A stretch of DNA of 64,000 bases from Pedobacter sp. L105. GTDB lineage: Bacteria > Bacteroidota > Bacteroidia > Sphingobacteriales > Sphingobacteriaceae. Positions 1-8,071 of the stretch are shown one piece after another. The notes under the pieces are model-generated. The model was not told the DNA's origin and did not search any database. It saw only the letters and a program-made list of their open reading frames with translations. The position numbers and the translations under genes were made by a program. Each line of letters opens with the position of its first letter. Position 1 is the first letter of the stretch. The DNA lies in contig NZ_LMUP01000010.1 in the NCBI RefSeq assembly GCF_009765875.1, positions 178,367 through 242,366 on the forward strand. The letters are read 5' to 3'.

Positions 1-252
1 TCCCCCAAAAGCCCTGAGCTGATCCACCTGATTTTTCATCAGCGCTATCAGCGGAGATATCACGATGGCAGTACCTTCGGTCATTAGTGCCGGCAGCTGG
101 TAACAGATAGATTTACCACCACCTGTAGGCATAATCACAAAGGTGTTTTTGCGCTCAAGAACATTAGTAATAATTGATTCCTGATCGCCTTTAAAATTGT
201 CAAACCCAAAAAAGGTTTGCAAGTTGTCAAACAACGACTTTTTCACGTCCAT
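1..252 (-). CDS. recQ: ATP-dependent DNA helicase RecQ, N-terminal part (runs off the window)
   Basis: Reading leftward from an ATG at 252, the 84 visible codons begin MDVKKSLFDNLQTFFGF and contain the Walker A motif MPTGGGKSICYQLPAL followed by VISPLIALMKNQVDQL. This is the start of the superfamily 2 helicase domain of RecQ, which unwinds DNA 3' to 5' in recombination and fork repair. Seen: helicase motif I and the region after it. Inferred: the rest of the gene lies left of position 1. It is divergent from the arabinose-5-phosphate isomerase gene, and the two share a short intergenic region. Confidence 0.9.
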   Translation of the reverse strand, partial: MDVKKSLFDNLQTFFGFDNFKGDQESIITNVLERKNTFVIMPTGGGKSICYQLPALMTEGTAIVISPLIALMKNQVDQLRAFGG

Positions 253-296
253 TTTGTGTATAAAATATTCAGTGCTATTTTTGATTCAAAATAACA

Positions 297-304
297 TAAT
301 TTTG
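297..304 (+). promoter_or_regulatory. Bacteroidota-type -7 promoter box (TAATTTTG)
   Basis: An exact match to the Bacteroidota sigma-70 -7 consensus TAnnTTTG lies 37 bases before the TTG codon proposed as the isomerase start. A TTG at 281-283 is the nearest -33-like element, but its spacing is short. Transcription would begin near 311, which excludes the longer reading frame that overlaps recQ. Confidence 0.5.
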
Positions 305-340
305 CACCAATTAAGGCATCAATATACTAAAAAATTCTCT

Positions 341-1306
341 TTGAAAAGTAAAAAATCTATTATCGAGGCGGGGATCAACACTTTACAGGCAGAAGCGCAG
401 GCGATTCTTGGGCTGATTGACCGTATAAACGATGATTTTTCGACCATTGTTGAGCGTATTATTGCCGGAAAAGGACGTGTGATTGTCACTGGAATTGGCA
501 AAAGCGCTATAATTGCGCAAAAAATTGTTGCTACTTTTAATTCTACGGGCACTCCATCAAGTTACATGCATGCTTCGGATGCGGTGCATGGCGACCTTGG
601 AATGATCCAAAAAGATGACATAATTATATGTATTTCCAAGAGCGGTAACACCCCGGAAATTAAGCTGCTGATCCCTTCTCTCAAAAGCTCGGGCAACCTG
701 CTGATTGGTATGGTGGGACAGCTGGAATCTGACCTGGCAGAACAGGCCGACCTGATCCTGAATACTACTGTTGAAAGGGAAGCTTGTCCAAACAACCTGG
801 CCCCCACTACAAGTACCACGGCGCAATTGGCTATGGGCGATGCATTGGCTGTAAGCCTGCTTTATGCTCGTGATTTTAATTCGGAAGACTTTGCCAGGTT
901 CCATCCCGGAGGCTCTTTAGGTAAACGCCTGTACCTAAGGGTATCCGAATTGGCAGAACGTAATGCCAAACCAAGTGTTTCTCCCGAGGCAACAGTTAAA
1001 GACGTAATAATTACAATTAGTAAAAACCGTTTGGGGGCAGTAGTTGTTCTGGTTGGGAATAATATCCAGGGAATCATTACTGATGGAGATATCAGGAGGA
1101 TGCTGGAAAAATATTCCGACCTGACAAATCTTACTGCCGCGGACATTATGAACAATAATCCAAAGACAATAGATAAAGATATTTTAGCCGCTACCGCTTT
1201 TGAATTGATACGGGAATCCAATATCACTCAATTATTAGTTACTGATGCCAATGGTTACTTTGGTATCGTACATTTGCACGACCTTTTACACGAAGGTTTA
1301 ATTTAA
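341..1306 (+). CDS. KpsF/GutQ-type D-arabinose 5-phosphate isomerase
   Basis: This enzyme interconverts ribulose 5-phosphate and arabinose 5-phosphate, the first step towards Kdo for lipopolysaccharide. The protein has an N-terminal SIS domain (VTGIGKSAIIAQKIV, ISKSGNTPEI) and two C-terminal CBS domains ending in GIVHLHDLLHEG. The open frame runs back to 197, but that part overlaps recQ and the putative promoter at 297-304. A TTG codon at 341 gives a 321-residue protein beginning at KSKKSIIEAGINTL, the usual family length (about 325). The stop is two bases before manC, so the two genes probably form an operon for sugar precursors of the cell envelope. The start codon is inferred. Confidence 0.88.
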   Translation: MKSKKSIIEAGINTLQAEAQAILGLIDRINDDFSTIVERIIAGKGRVIVTGIGKSAIIAQKIVATFNSTGTPSSYMHASDAVHGDLGMIQKDDIIICISKSGNTPEIKLLIPSLKSSGNLLIGMVGQLESDLAEQADLILNTTVEREACPNNLAPTTSTTAQLAMGDALAVSLLYARDFNSEDFARFHPGGSLGKRLYLRVSELAERNAKPSVSPEATVKDVIITISKNRLGAVVVLVGNNIQGIITDGDIRRMLEKYSDLTNLTAADIMNNNPKTIDKDILAATAFELIRESNITQLLVTDANGYFGIVHLHDLLHEGLI

Positions 1307-1308
1307 TT

Positions 1309-2412
1309 ATGTCTAACCAAATGAACAAAAATAATTATGTCTTAATCATGGCGGGCGGCGTTGGAAGCCGTTTCTGGCCGGTAAGCAGAATAGAACATCC
1401 CAAACAGTTCATCGATTTTTTTGGTGTTGGAAAAACACTGATCCAAAGTACATACGAACGTTTTTTAAATATTTGTCCGCCTGAAAATATTTTCATTGTG
1501 ACCAATGAAAATTATGTTGATCTCGTGAAGACGCAGATACCCGGACTACATGATAACCAGATCCTGGCAGAGCCGATAAACCGTAATACTGCGCCTTGCG
1601 TGGCTTATGGTTCTATGAAGATCGCAGAGCTTAATCCTGAAGCAACCATTATTGTTGCCCCCTCAGATCATACCATTTCTAACCTGAAAGGTTTTGTAGC
1701 TTCCCTGGAGCAATCTTTGGTAGCAGCACGGGAAAATGATTGCCTGATCACCTTAGGCATCAAGCCAAGCCGCCCTGATACCAGTTATGGATATATCCAA
1801 TATGTAGATAGCGCCCTGATCTCTGATGAAAGCATCTGTAAAGTAAAATTATTTACAGAAAAACCAAACCTGGAACTGGCAAAGTCGTTTGTTCAAAGCG
1901 GCGACTTCCTGTGGAATGCAGGGATTTATATCTGGTCGGTTAAAGCCATCAACGATGCTTTTAGTAAACACCTGCCGGATATGTACGATATTTTTAATTT
2001 AGGTTCCTCGCTTTACGGTACTTCTGAAGAGAAAAATTTCATCAGCAATGCCTACCAGCAGTGCACCAATATTTCAATAGACCTGGCCATCCTTGAAAAA
2101 GCAGATAACGTATATGTGCTGCCTACTGACTTCGGCTGGTCTGACTTGGGCACATGGGCGTCCATCTATGATGTAGCTGATAAAGATTATGTAGGAAATG
2201 CAGTGATGCCTGCGGAACAGGTGATGATGTTTGATTCGTCTAATTGTATTGTTAATGTGCCTGAAGACAAACTGGTTATCTTACAGGGACTACATGATTA
2301 CATTGTAATAGAATCTAATAATACATTACTGATCTGCCCTAGAACGGAAGAGCATAGTGTTAAACAGATCGTGGCGGATGTGAAATCCAACTTCGGGCAG
2401 AGGTTTATTTAA
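1309..2412 (+). CDS. manC: Mannose-1-phosphate guanylyltransferase
   Basis: The protein makes GDP-mannose from mannose 1-phosphate and GTP, for polysaccharide and glycoprotein synthesis. The nucleotidyltransferase signature is LIMAGGVGSRFWPVSR followed by PKQF at residues 13-34; APSDHTI and the FLWNAGIYIWS region follow. At 367 residues it is the short form without a fused phosphomannose isomerase domain. The start is two bases after the isomerase stop; a second in-frame ATG at 1321 is possible. Two hairpins follow the stop. Confidence 0.92.
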   Translation: MSNQMNKNNYVLIMAGGVGSRFWPVSRIEHPKQFIDFFGVGKTLIQSTYERFLNICPPENIFIVTNENYVDLVKTQIPGLHDNQILAEPINRNTAPCVAYGSMKIAELNPEATIIVAPSDHTISNLKGFVASLEQSLVAARENDCLITLGIKPSRPDTSYGYIQYVDSALISDESICKVKLFTEKPNLELAKSFVQSGDFLWNAGIYIWSVKAINDAFSKHLPDMYDIFNLGSSLYGTSEEKNFISNAYQQCTNISIDLAILEKADNVYVLPTDFGWSDLGTWASIYDVADKDYVGNAVMPAEQVMMFDSSNCIVNVPEDKLVILQGLHDYIVIESNNTLLICPRTEEHSVKQIVADVKSNFGQRFI

Positions 2413-2427
2413 AAGCCGCCTCAAACG

Positions 2428-2468
2428 ATAACTGAACCAATCAATTATCAAATGATTTGTTCAGTTAT
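2428..2468. terminator. Hairpin between convergent manC and rlmB
   Basis: ATAACTGAAC (2428-2437) pairs with GTTCAGTTAT (2459-2468), and an inner AATCA/TGATT pair extends the stem. It is the first of two tandem hairpins after manC. It has no strong T-run, so a stand-alone terminator role is uncertain. Confidence 0.45.
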
Positions 2469-2495
2469 TGATCATAAAGATATATAAAGGCCAGG

Positions 2496-2550
2496 ATCAG
2501 CTATTCATGATATGAATGATGTATAAAACATCAAATCATGAATAGCTGAT
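2496..2550. terminator. Bidirectional terminator-like hairpin between manC and rlmB
   Basis: Perfect 16-base inverted repeat: ATCAGCTATTCATGAT at 2496-2511 and its complement at 2535-2550. A nested 6-base stem (TGATGT 2517-2522 / ACATCA 2528-2533) sits in the loop. A T-rich stretch follows on the + strand. The site ends 7 bases before the rlmB stop, as expected for a terminator shared by convergent genes. Confidence 0.65.
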
Positions 2551-2557
2551 TTATATT

Positions 2558-3328
2558 TTAGACGCTTACCCTTTGTCTGATCGCTTCATATAAGATCACC
2601 CCGGTAGAAACCGAAACGTTCAGTGAACCGATCTCTCCAAACATGGGGATCTTTGCCAAATGGTTGGCCATTCGCATGATCTCGTTGGAAATACCTTCAT
2701 CCTCCGCTCCCATTACAATGGCTGTAGGCACAGTATAATCAGGCGCATAGATCAGGTCGCTTGTTTTTTCTGTACAGGCAACGATTTGTAAACCGCATTC
2801 TTGCAAGTATAAAGCTGTTTTATGCAGGTTCTGATGACGGCACACCGGGATGGTAAATAAAGCGCCGGCAGATGTTTTAATCGCATCGGCATTGATCTGT
2901 GCAGAATTTTTAGCAGGAACCACAATAGCATGCACACCTGTACAGGCAGCTGTTCTTGCAATGGCACCCATATTCCTTACATCAGTGATCCCATCCAGGA
3001 TCAGGATTAGCGGCACCTCTCCCTTTTCATAGATCAGCGGAATGATATCTTCAATTTTCTGGAAAGTAATGGCAGAAATTACAGCAATCACTCCCTGGTG
3101 ATTTTTTAACGTCATCCTGTTCAGTTTTTCTACCGGAACATTATGAACGGGAATATCTGTGTCTTTTAGTAAGCCTTTCAGTTCGGGAATGATCTCTCCT
3201 GTCAGGCCTCTTTGCATGTATATACTTTCTATATCTTTTCCCGCTTTAATCGCTTCAATTACTGCACGTATACCAAATACAAACTCATTATTTTCTTTAG
3301 GTCTCGGCGACCTTCTAAAGTTTTCCAT
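2558..3328 (-). CDS. rlmB: 23S rRNA 2'-O-methyltransferase, TrmH/SPOUT family (RlmB-like)
   Basis: The protein is a SAM-dependent SPOUT methyltransferase that modifies a guanosine ribose in 23S rRNA. Residues 16-90 form the substrate-binding SpoU domain (FVFGIRAVIEAIKAGK). The three SPOUT motifs are clear: DVRNMGAIARTAACTG, VMGAEDEGIS, and IPMFGEIGSLNVSVSTGVIL, which form the trefoil-knot SAM site. Length (256) is normal for RlmB/TrmH. A promoter box lies 18 bases upstream of the ATG. The exact target nucleotide is inferred from the family. Confidence 0.88.
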   Translation of the reverse strand: MENFRRSPRPKENNEFVFGIRAVIEAIKAGKDIESIYMQRGLTGEIIPELKGLLKDTDIPVHNVPVEKLNRMTLKNHQGVIAVISAITFQKIEDIIPLIYEKGEVPLILILDGITDVRNMGAIARTAACTGVHAIVVPAKNSAQINADAIKTSAGALFTIPVCRHQNLHKTALYLQECGLQIVACTEKTSDLIYAPDYTVPTAIVMGAEDEGISNEIMRMANHLAKIPMFGEIGSLNVSVSTGVILYEAIRQRVSV

Positions 3329-3345
3329 TTATTCTATTTATCCTG

Positions 3346-3353
3346 CAAAAATA
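3346..3353 (-). promoter_or_regulatory. -7 promoter box for rlmB (TATTTTTG on the minus strand)
   Basis: CAAAAATA on the + strand is an exact reverse complement of TAnnTTTG, 18 bases upstream of the rlmB start codon. The mRNA leader would be very short. No -33 box was identified. Confidence 0.5.
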
Positions 3354-3576
3354 GCTGAAATAATGAGAATTGAGGTATACATTTTATATCACTGTATAAG
3401 AGACTCTTATCAACAAAATTTTGTTAGTACTTTATTGATATGGTCAAAATTCAACGGCTTATGCTGCTCAAATGCAAACATTTAGCTGATGAAAGCTAAT
3501 TAAACCGATAAAAAAATATGGACAATCACAATGCCCAATAATCCCGAATGTTTAAAAACAAATCTCAACAGGACTG

Positions 3577-3584
3577 TATTTTTG
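3577..3584 (+). promoter_or_regulatory. -7 promoter box for dnaB (TATTTTTG), with a second copy at 3587-3594
   Basis: TATTTTTG occurs twice in a row (3577-3584 and 3587-3594), each an exact TAnnTTTG match, just before the ATG at 3600. Its position makes the upstream ATG at 3531 an unlikely start for dnaB. Confidence 0.5.
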
Positions 3585-3599
3585 CATATTTTTGTAGGT

Positions 3600-5174
3600 A
3601 TGAATGATAACGGAACACAGGGACAAGACAGGCAAAATTATACCTCTTCCAAAAAGAACCGATTAGGTGCACCTATGAGTAATATGGGTAAAATTCCTCC
3701 CCAGGCCATCGATCTGGAAGAAGCTGTACTCGGCGCACTCATGCTGGAAAAAGATGCATTATCTACCGTTATCGATATCCTTAAACCCGAGGTTTTTTAC
3801 GCCGAAGCACATAAGAAAATATTTGAGGCTATTGCGCAGCTTTTCCAAAAGTCTAAACCCGTTGATATTCTAACGGTGACTTCAGAATTAAGAACCCTGG
3901 GTACACTCGAAATGGTGGGCGGCGCCTATTATATTACCAACCTCACCAACCGTGTAGCCTCAGCGGCAAATATTGAGTATCACGCCAGGATCATCTCACA
4001 GAAATATATCCAGAGAGAGTTGATTAGGATCTCCTCGGAGATCATTCAAAATGCTTACGAAGACACCACTGATATATTCGACCTGCTGGATCATGCAGAG
4101 AAGAACCTGTTTGATATTGCACAAAACAACCTGCGCAGAGATACCCAGAAAATGGATGAGATCATCAAACAATCGCTGGCCACGCTGGAAGAACTCCGTA
4201 CAAAATCTGACGGTTTAACCGGTGTGCCTTCAGGTTTCACCGCACTGGACAGGATCACCGGCGGATGGCAGCCCTCAGATTTGGTGATCATCGCTGCACG
4301 TCCTGCGATGGGTAAAACTGCCTTCGTACTAACCTGCGCCAGGAATGCCTCGGTAGATTTTAAAAGACCGGTAGTAGTATTCTCCCTGGAGATGTCGTCG
4401 GTACAGCTGGTAAATCGTTTGATCTCCGGGGAAACAGAAATTGAGCAGGAGAAGATCAGGAAAGGAAATCTTGCAGAATGGGAATGGCAGCAGCTGCACA
4501 GCAAGATCGGCACATTGACAGAAGCTCCCCTGCTGATTGATGATACCCCGGCACTGAACATCTTTGAGTTCAGGGCAAAATGCAGAAGGTTAAAATCACA
4601 ATACGATATACAGATGATCATCATCGATTACTTGCAGCTGATGCATGGTAAAGGTGAAGGACAAAGTGGCGGTGGTAACCGTGAGCAGGAGATCGGCAGT
4701 ATCTCCAGGGCACTGAAATCAGTTGCTAAAGAATTGAATATCCCGGTGCTGGCACTCTCGCAGTTAAGTCGTGCGGTAGAATCCAGGCCAGGTGTAAACG
4801 GTAAAAGGCCTCTCCTTTCAGATTTGAGGGAGTCGGGTTCCATTGAGCAGGATGCGGATATGGTGCTTTTCCTTTATCGTCCTGAATATTATGGGATTAC
4901 GGAAGATGAACAAGGTAGATCTCAGGCGGGTGTAGGTGAAGTTATCATCGCTAAACACAGGAATGGTGAAACCGGAATTGTTCCGCTTCGGTTTATTGGT
5001 AAATATGTTAAATTCACCGATCTGGAAGAAGATTTCATGCCGCCAAATTCGTTCTCTATGGATAGCCCAAGTGCAGGAATGCTCCCTTCAGCTGATTTTG
5101 ATAAACCACATGGTAATGTGATCATTAAACCATCCCGTATGGATGATTTCAATGATGACGATGCACCGTTTTAA
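3600..5174 (+). CDS. dnaB: Replicative DNA helicase DnaB
   Basis: DnaB is the hexameric helicase that unwinds the replication fork and recruits primase. The N-terminal domain (PPQAIDLEEAVLGALML onward) is followed by the RecA-like helicase domain with Walker A ARPAMGKTAF, Walker B MIIIDYLQLM, and the conserved LSDLRESGSIEQDAD and IIAKHRNG motifs near the end. The start at 3600 gives 524 residues, normal for the family; the frame extends back to 3531, but the promoter boxes fall inside that stretch. A later ATG at 3675 is also possible. The gene is followed by a tandem repeat block and a strong terminator. Confidence 0.94.
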   Translation: MNDNGTQGQDRQNYTSSKKNRLGAPMSNMGKIPPQAIDLEEAVLGALMLEKDALSTVIDILKPEVFYAEAHKKIFEAIAQLFQKSKPVDILTVTSELRTLGTLEMVGGAYYITNLTNRVASAANIEYHARIISQKYIQRELIRISSEIIQNAYEDTTDIFDLLDHAEKNLFDIAQNNLRRDTQKMDEIIKQSLATLEELRTKSDGLTGVPSGFTALDRITGGWQPSDLVIIAARPAMGKTAFVLTCARNASVDFKRPVVVFSLEMSSVQLVNRLISGETEIEQEKIRKGNLAEWEWQQLHSKIGTLTEAPLLIDDTPALNIFEFRAKCRRLKSQYDIQMIIIDYLQLMHGKGEGQSGGGNREQEIGSISRALKSVAKELNIPVLALSQLSRAVESRPGVNGKRPLLSDLRESGSIEQDADMVLFLYRPEYYGITEDEQGRSQAGVGEVIIAKHRNGETGIVPLRFIGKYVKFTDLEEDFMPPNSFSMDSPSAGMLPSADFDKPHGNVIIKPSRMDDFNDDDAPF

Positions 5175-5209
5175 GTGAAATATCAGTGTACAATTGTATT
5201 AGATAAATC

Positions 5210-5390
5210 CAGTGAGGGAGCAACCGATAAGCTGTTTCTATTAAAGAACATGATCAGTTCAATAGAATAAGATATGATTTCAGTGAGAGAGCAATCGATA
5301 AGTTTTTTCCGTTAATGACATGATCAGTTCAATCTAATGAGATCGGATTTCAGTGAGAGAGCAATCGATAAGCTGTTTCCATTAAATAAC
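5210..5390. repeat. Two and a half tandem ~70-base repeats downstream of dnaB
   Basis: Three direct copies begin with CAGTGAGRGAGCAAYCGATAAG, at 5210-5280, 5281-5350 and 5351-5390; the last is cut short by the terminator. Copies differ by a few substitutions and one-base length changes. No reading frame runs through them. Shared internal words are CATGATCAGTTCAAT and GCAATCGATAAG. The rest of the 357-base gap (5429-5531) is AT-rich and shows nothing else. Confidence 0.85.
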
Positions 5391-5428
5391 AAAAACCCCA
5401 ATATTAGTTATCTGATATTGGGGTTTTT
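5391..5428. terminator. Rho-independent terminator after dnaB
   Basis: Perfect 14-base inverted repeat AAAAACCCCAATAT (5391-5404) and ATATTGGGGTTTTT (5415-5428) with a 10-base loop. The A-run before and T-run after make it work in both directions, suiting the convergent dnaB and chromate transporter genes. Confidence 0.85.
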
Positions 5429-5531
5429 GCTGGATAAATATCTGAATGATTTAAGCTAACATAAAACTATATGAATCAATAGTATATATAGCAAATTCAC
5501 CTCCTAATATCTTCGTTACAAGAGATTACAA

Positions 5532-6731
5532 TTAGATAAAATAACCCAGCAGAATACCGGCCAATACAATAAACGGCGGACTGATCTTTGTGAAATTCAG
5601 GATCAGGAAAGTAGCCAGAATCAATCCTACGGAAAACAAGTCGAGACCAATTGGTTTAACCAGCAAAATAAAAGCTGCAATGATAAAACCCACGCTCACC
5701 GCATTGATACCTGAAAGAGAATGTTTGATCCTGTTGATCTTCTTTAAATCTTCCCAGAAAGGCACAATAAATAATACCAGGATCACTCCGGGAAGGTTAA
5801 TTCCAATTACTCCGATGATTCCCCCTAATATTTGTCCGTATACATCATAGCCAAAATTCTTCATGCTCAATGCCCCAAGGTAACTGGTAAAAGAAAAAGT
5901 TGGTCCCGGCAGGGCCTGCTGTAATGCAAATCCGGATAAAAATCCCGTTGAAGTCAGGTAATGTTTCATTTGCACAAACTCGGTAAACATCAGCGGAACC
6001 AACACCTGTCCTCCTCCAAAAATGAAGATGCCGTTACGGTAAAAATTTTCAAACAGCCTGATTGGTAAACTAAAGGGAGAAGTCCGGTTGATGATAGCGC
6101 CCAGGGCAGCCATTAACAAAAGGACACCAAAGAAATAAGATAACTTTTTAGGGTTTACATTGGCAAAAAGCTTCACCCTGATCTCACTTTCTTCATGCGG
6201 GGTTTCCAATGCAGAGGATATCATTCCCCCAACCAATATGGCCAGCGGAAATACATAAGCATTCCTCAAAACCAGCGTCACAATTACCGCTGATATCGCC
6301 AGGAAAACCGCTGTTTGTGAGATGAGTACTTTTTTTGATAAATTATAAGCACCAAAAGCTACAATGCCCAGGGCAATTGGCTGGATATACTTTAAGATCA
6401 CCACAAACTTTTCCTTCTGATCAAGCTGGGCAAAACTGATCGCTGCAAAGGTCATGATCGCTGCTGAAGGAATAATCCAGATCAGGAAGGTGGCGATTGA
6501 CAACTTCAATCCCCCTACCTTATGGGCAATACCTACAAGAGTCTGCGTGGAAGCAGGCCCGGGAAGGATCTGTGCCAGTGCATTCAGTTCCAATAAGTCC
6601 TCTTCAGATATATATGGAGTATCCTTTACAAAATACTTCAGCAGCAAAGAGATATGTGCCTGTGCACCACCAAATGCCGTTAACGTAAATAAAAAAACGT
6701 CTTTTAAAAATAACAACTGCCGCTTCGCCAT
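5532..6731 (-). CDS. chrA: Chromate-transporter (CHR) family membrane protein
   Basis: The protein belongs to the CHR family, whose best-known members export chromate. It is the long two-domain form (399 residues): the first CHR half has FGGAQAH and LPGPASTQT near the N-terminus, and the second half has IFGGGQVLVPL and ALPGPTFSF near residues 240-280. About 10-12 hydrophobic segments are visible. It starts 10 bases after the stop of the upstream TPR gene, so the two are probably co-transcribed. Whether the substrate is chromate, sulfate or another oxyanion cannot be read from the sequence. Confidence 0.85.
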   Translation of the reverse strand: MAKRQLLFLKDVFLFTLTAFGGAQAHISLLLKYFVKDTPYISEEDLLELNALAQILPGPASTQTLVGIAHKVGGLKLSIATFLIWIIPSAAIMTFAAISFAQLDQKEKFVVILKYIQPIALGIVAFGAYNLSKKVLISQTAVFLAISAVIVTLVLRNAYVFPLAILVGGMISSALETPHEESEIRVKLFANVNPKKLSYFFGVLLLMAALGAIINRTSPFSLPIRLFENFYRNGIFIFGGGQVLVPLMFTEFVQMKHYLTSTGFLSGFALQQALPGPTFSFTSYLGALSMKNFGYDVYGQILGGIIGVIGINLPGVILVLFIVPFWEDLKKINRIKHSLSGINAVSVGFIIAAFILLVKPIGLDLFSVGLILATFLILNFTKISPPFIVLAGILLGYFI

Positions 6732-6741
6732 CCAGCTCTAA

Positions 6742-7077
6742 TTAATCGTCTTCATAATCCAGACCAGCAGCTAAATTATAGGCACCCTGCAATTCAGAGA
6801 AAGCATGCCTGTCGCCTTTTTTCCGTGCGCTCTGCATACCTAATTGGTAAATCTCCACTGCCTTGTCAGGCTGGCCTTCTTTTTGATACAGTTTACCCAG
6901 ATGATAGTAAGTACCCACATAATCAGGATGTTCCGCTACCAGTTTTAAATAATAGTGAAAAGCTTCTGCAGTATCATTTAAAGAATTATACTCCGTAGCT
7001 AAAGCGTATAAGATAAAAGGATCATTAGGTTCTGTTGCCAAAAAAGTCAATAACTTGTTTAATCGGGTATTTTGCAT
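6742..7077 (-). CDS. Small tetratricopeptide-repeat protein
   Basis: The 111-residue protein contains about three helical-hairpin TPR units: PFILYALATEYNSLNDTAEAFHYYLKL, then YVGTYYHLGKLYQKEGQPDKAVEIY, then a final partial unit. It has no signal peptide or membrane segment, so it is probably a cytoplasmic protein-protein adaptor. It lies 10 bases upstream of the CHR transporter gene on the same strand. No specific function can be assigned. Confidence 0.75.
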   Translation of the reverse strand: MQNTRLNKLLTFLATEPNDPFILYALATEYNSLNDTAEAFHYYLKLVAEHPDYVGTYYHLGKLYQKEGQPDKAVEIYQLGMQSARKKGDRHAFSELQGAYNLAAGLDYEDD

Positions 7078-7099
7078 TTTTTATCCCTGCTTTTTTAAT

Positions 7100-7107
7100 T
7101 AGATTTG
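7100..7107 (+). promoter_or_regulatory. -7 promoter box for the etfB-etfA operon (TAGATTTG)
   Basis: TAGATTTG matches TAnnTTTG exactly. A TTTG at 7071-7074 is a possible -33 element with slightly long spacing (25 bases). Transcription would leave a leader of about 120 bases before etfB. Confidence 0.45.
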
Positions 7108-7232
7108 CAAAAAGACATTTTTATTAATTCATCATTTATACTGTTCAGTACTGCTTCATTCAACGATACCTGCGGAGCAAGCCTGATAAAAATTGAAACC
7201 AAATTACTAACAATATATAACAACCTATTCAT

Positions 7233-7970
7233 ATGAAGATCTTAGTTTGTATCAGTAATGTGCCCGACACGACCACAAAAATAACTTTTACCAACGATAA
7301 TACACAATTCAATACAGCAGGAGTGCAATTTATTGTCAATCCTTATGATGAGATTGCCTTATCGAAAGCCATAGAACTTTGTGAAGGTGGTAAGGGCACA
7401 GTAACTGTAATCAACGTAGGCGAAAGCGCTACGGATCCAACCATTAGAAAAGCCCTGGCTATCGGAGCTGATGATGCCGTAAGGATCAACGCCATTCCCC
7501 GTGATGCTTACTTCACTGCTTACCAGATTGCAGAATATGTAAAAACTGCTGATTTCGATATGATCCTTACCGGCCGCGAATCTATTGACTACAATGGTGC
7601 ACAGGTTGCAGCCATGCTGGGCGAGTTTCTGAATATCCCCTCCATTTCTATCATCAAAAAATTAGACTATGATGGATCCACTGCTACACTGGAACGCGAA
7701 ATAGAAGGCGGTAAAGAAGTAGTTACTGTAAGCGGAAAATTTGTAGCCAGTTGTGCTGAAGGTGTTGCCGAGGCAAAAATACCAAATATGAGGGGTATCA
7801 TGTCAGCAAGGACAAAACCATTACAGGTTGTAGAAGCTAAAGAAATTGAAGAAGTAGCTAAAGTGACCCAGTTTGAAACCCCTCCTCCGCGTGGTACAGT
7901 AAAATTGATTCCTGCGGATGATGCTTCCAGCCTGATTGGGTTACTGCATACCGAAGCTAAAGTTATTTAA
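7233..7970 (+). CDS. etfB: Electron transfer flavoprotein, beta subunit
   Basis: EtfB forms the heterodimer that takes electrons from acyl-CoA dehydrogenases and passes them to the quinone pool via ETF-quinone oxidoreductase. The start MKILVCISNVPDTTTKI, the NPYDEIALSKAIEL block and LTGRESIDYNGAQVAAMLGE are typical of the beta subunit with its AMP site. Length (245) is normal. etfA follows after 101 bases on the same strand. Confidence 0.94.
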   Translation: MKILVCISNVPDTTTKITFTNDNTQFNTAGVQFIVNPYDEIALSKAIELCEGGKGTVTVINVGESATDPTIRKALAIGADDAVRINAIPRDAYFTAYQIAEYVKTADFDMILTGRESIDYNGAQVAAMLGEFLNIPSISIIKKLDYDGSTATLEREIEGGKEVVTVSGKFVASCAEGVAEAKIPNMRGIMSARTKPLQVVEAKEIEEVAKVTQFETPPPRGTVKLIPADDASSLIGLLHTEAKVI

Positions 7971-8071
7971 TTGATCCTATCCATTTCACCTGATTAAAAC
8001 CGGAAAGCAATTGTATTTACTGAAACATTTTCAGCACAGGGTTTCCAAAAATAAATTATAACAAAGAAATT

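Noticed and set aside
197..340. Extended N-terminus of the KpsF/GutQ-type isomerase
   Set aside because: It overlaps recQ on the other strand, contains the promoter box, and is unlike the family N-terminus.
3531..3599. Extended N-terminus of DnaB from the ATG at 3531
   Set aside because: Two exact -7 promoter boxes lie inside this stretch, and the encoded residues are not part of the DnaB domain.
5210..5390. Possible CRISPR array
   Set aside because: The repeats are contiguous ~70-base units without spacers and no cas gene is near.
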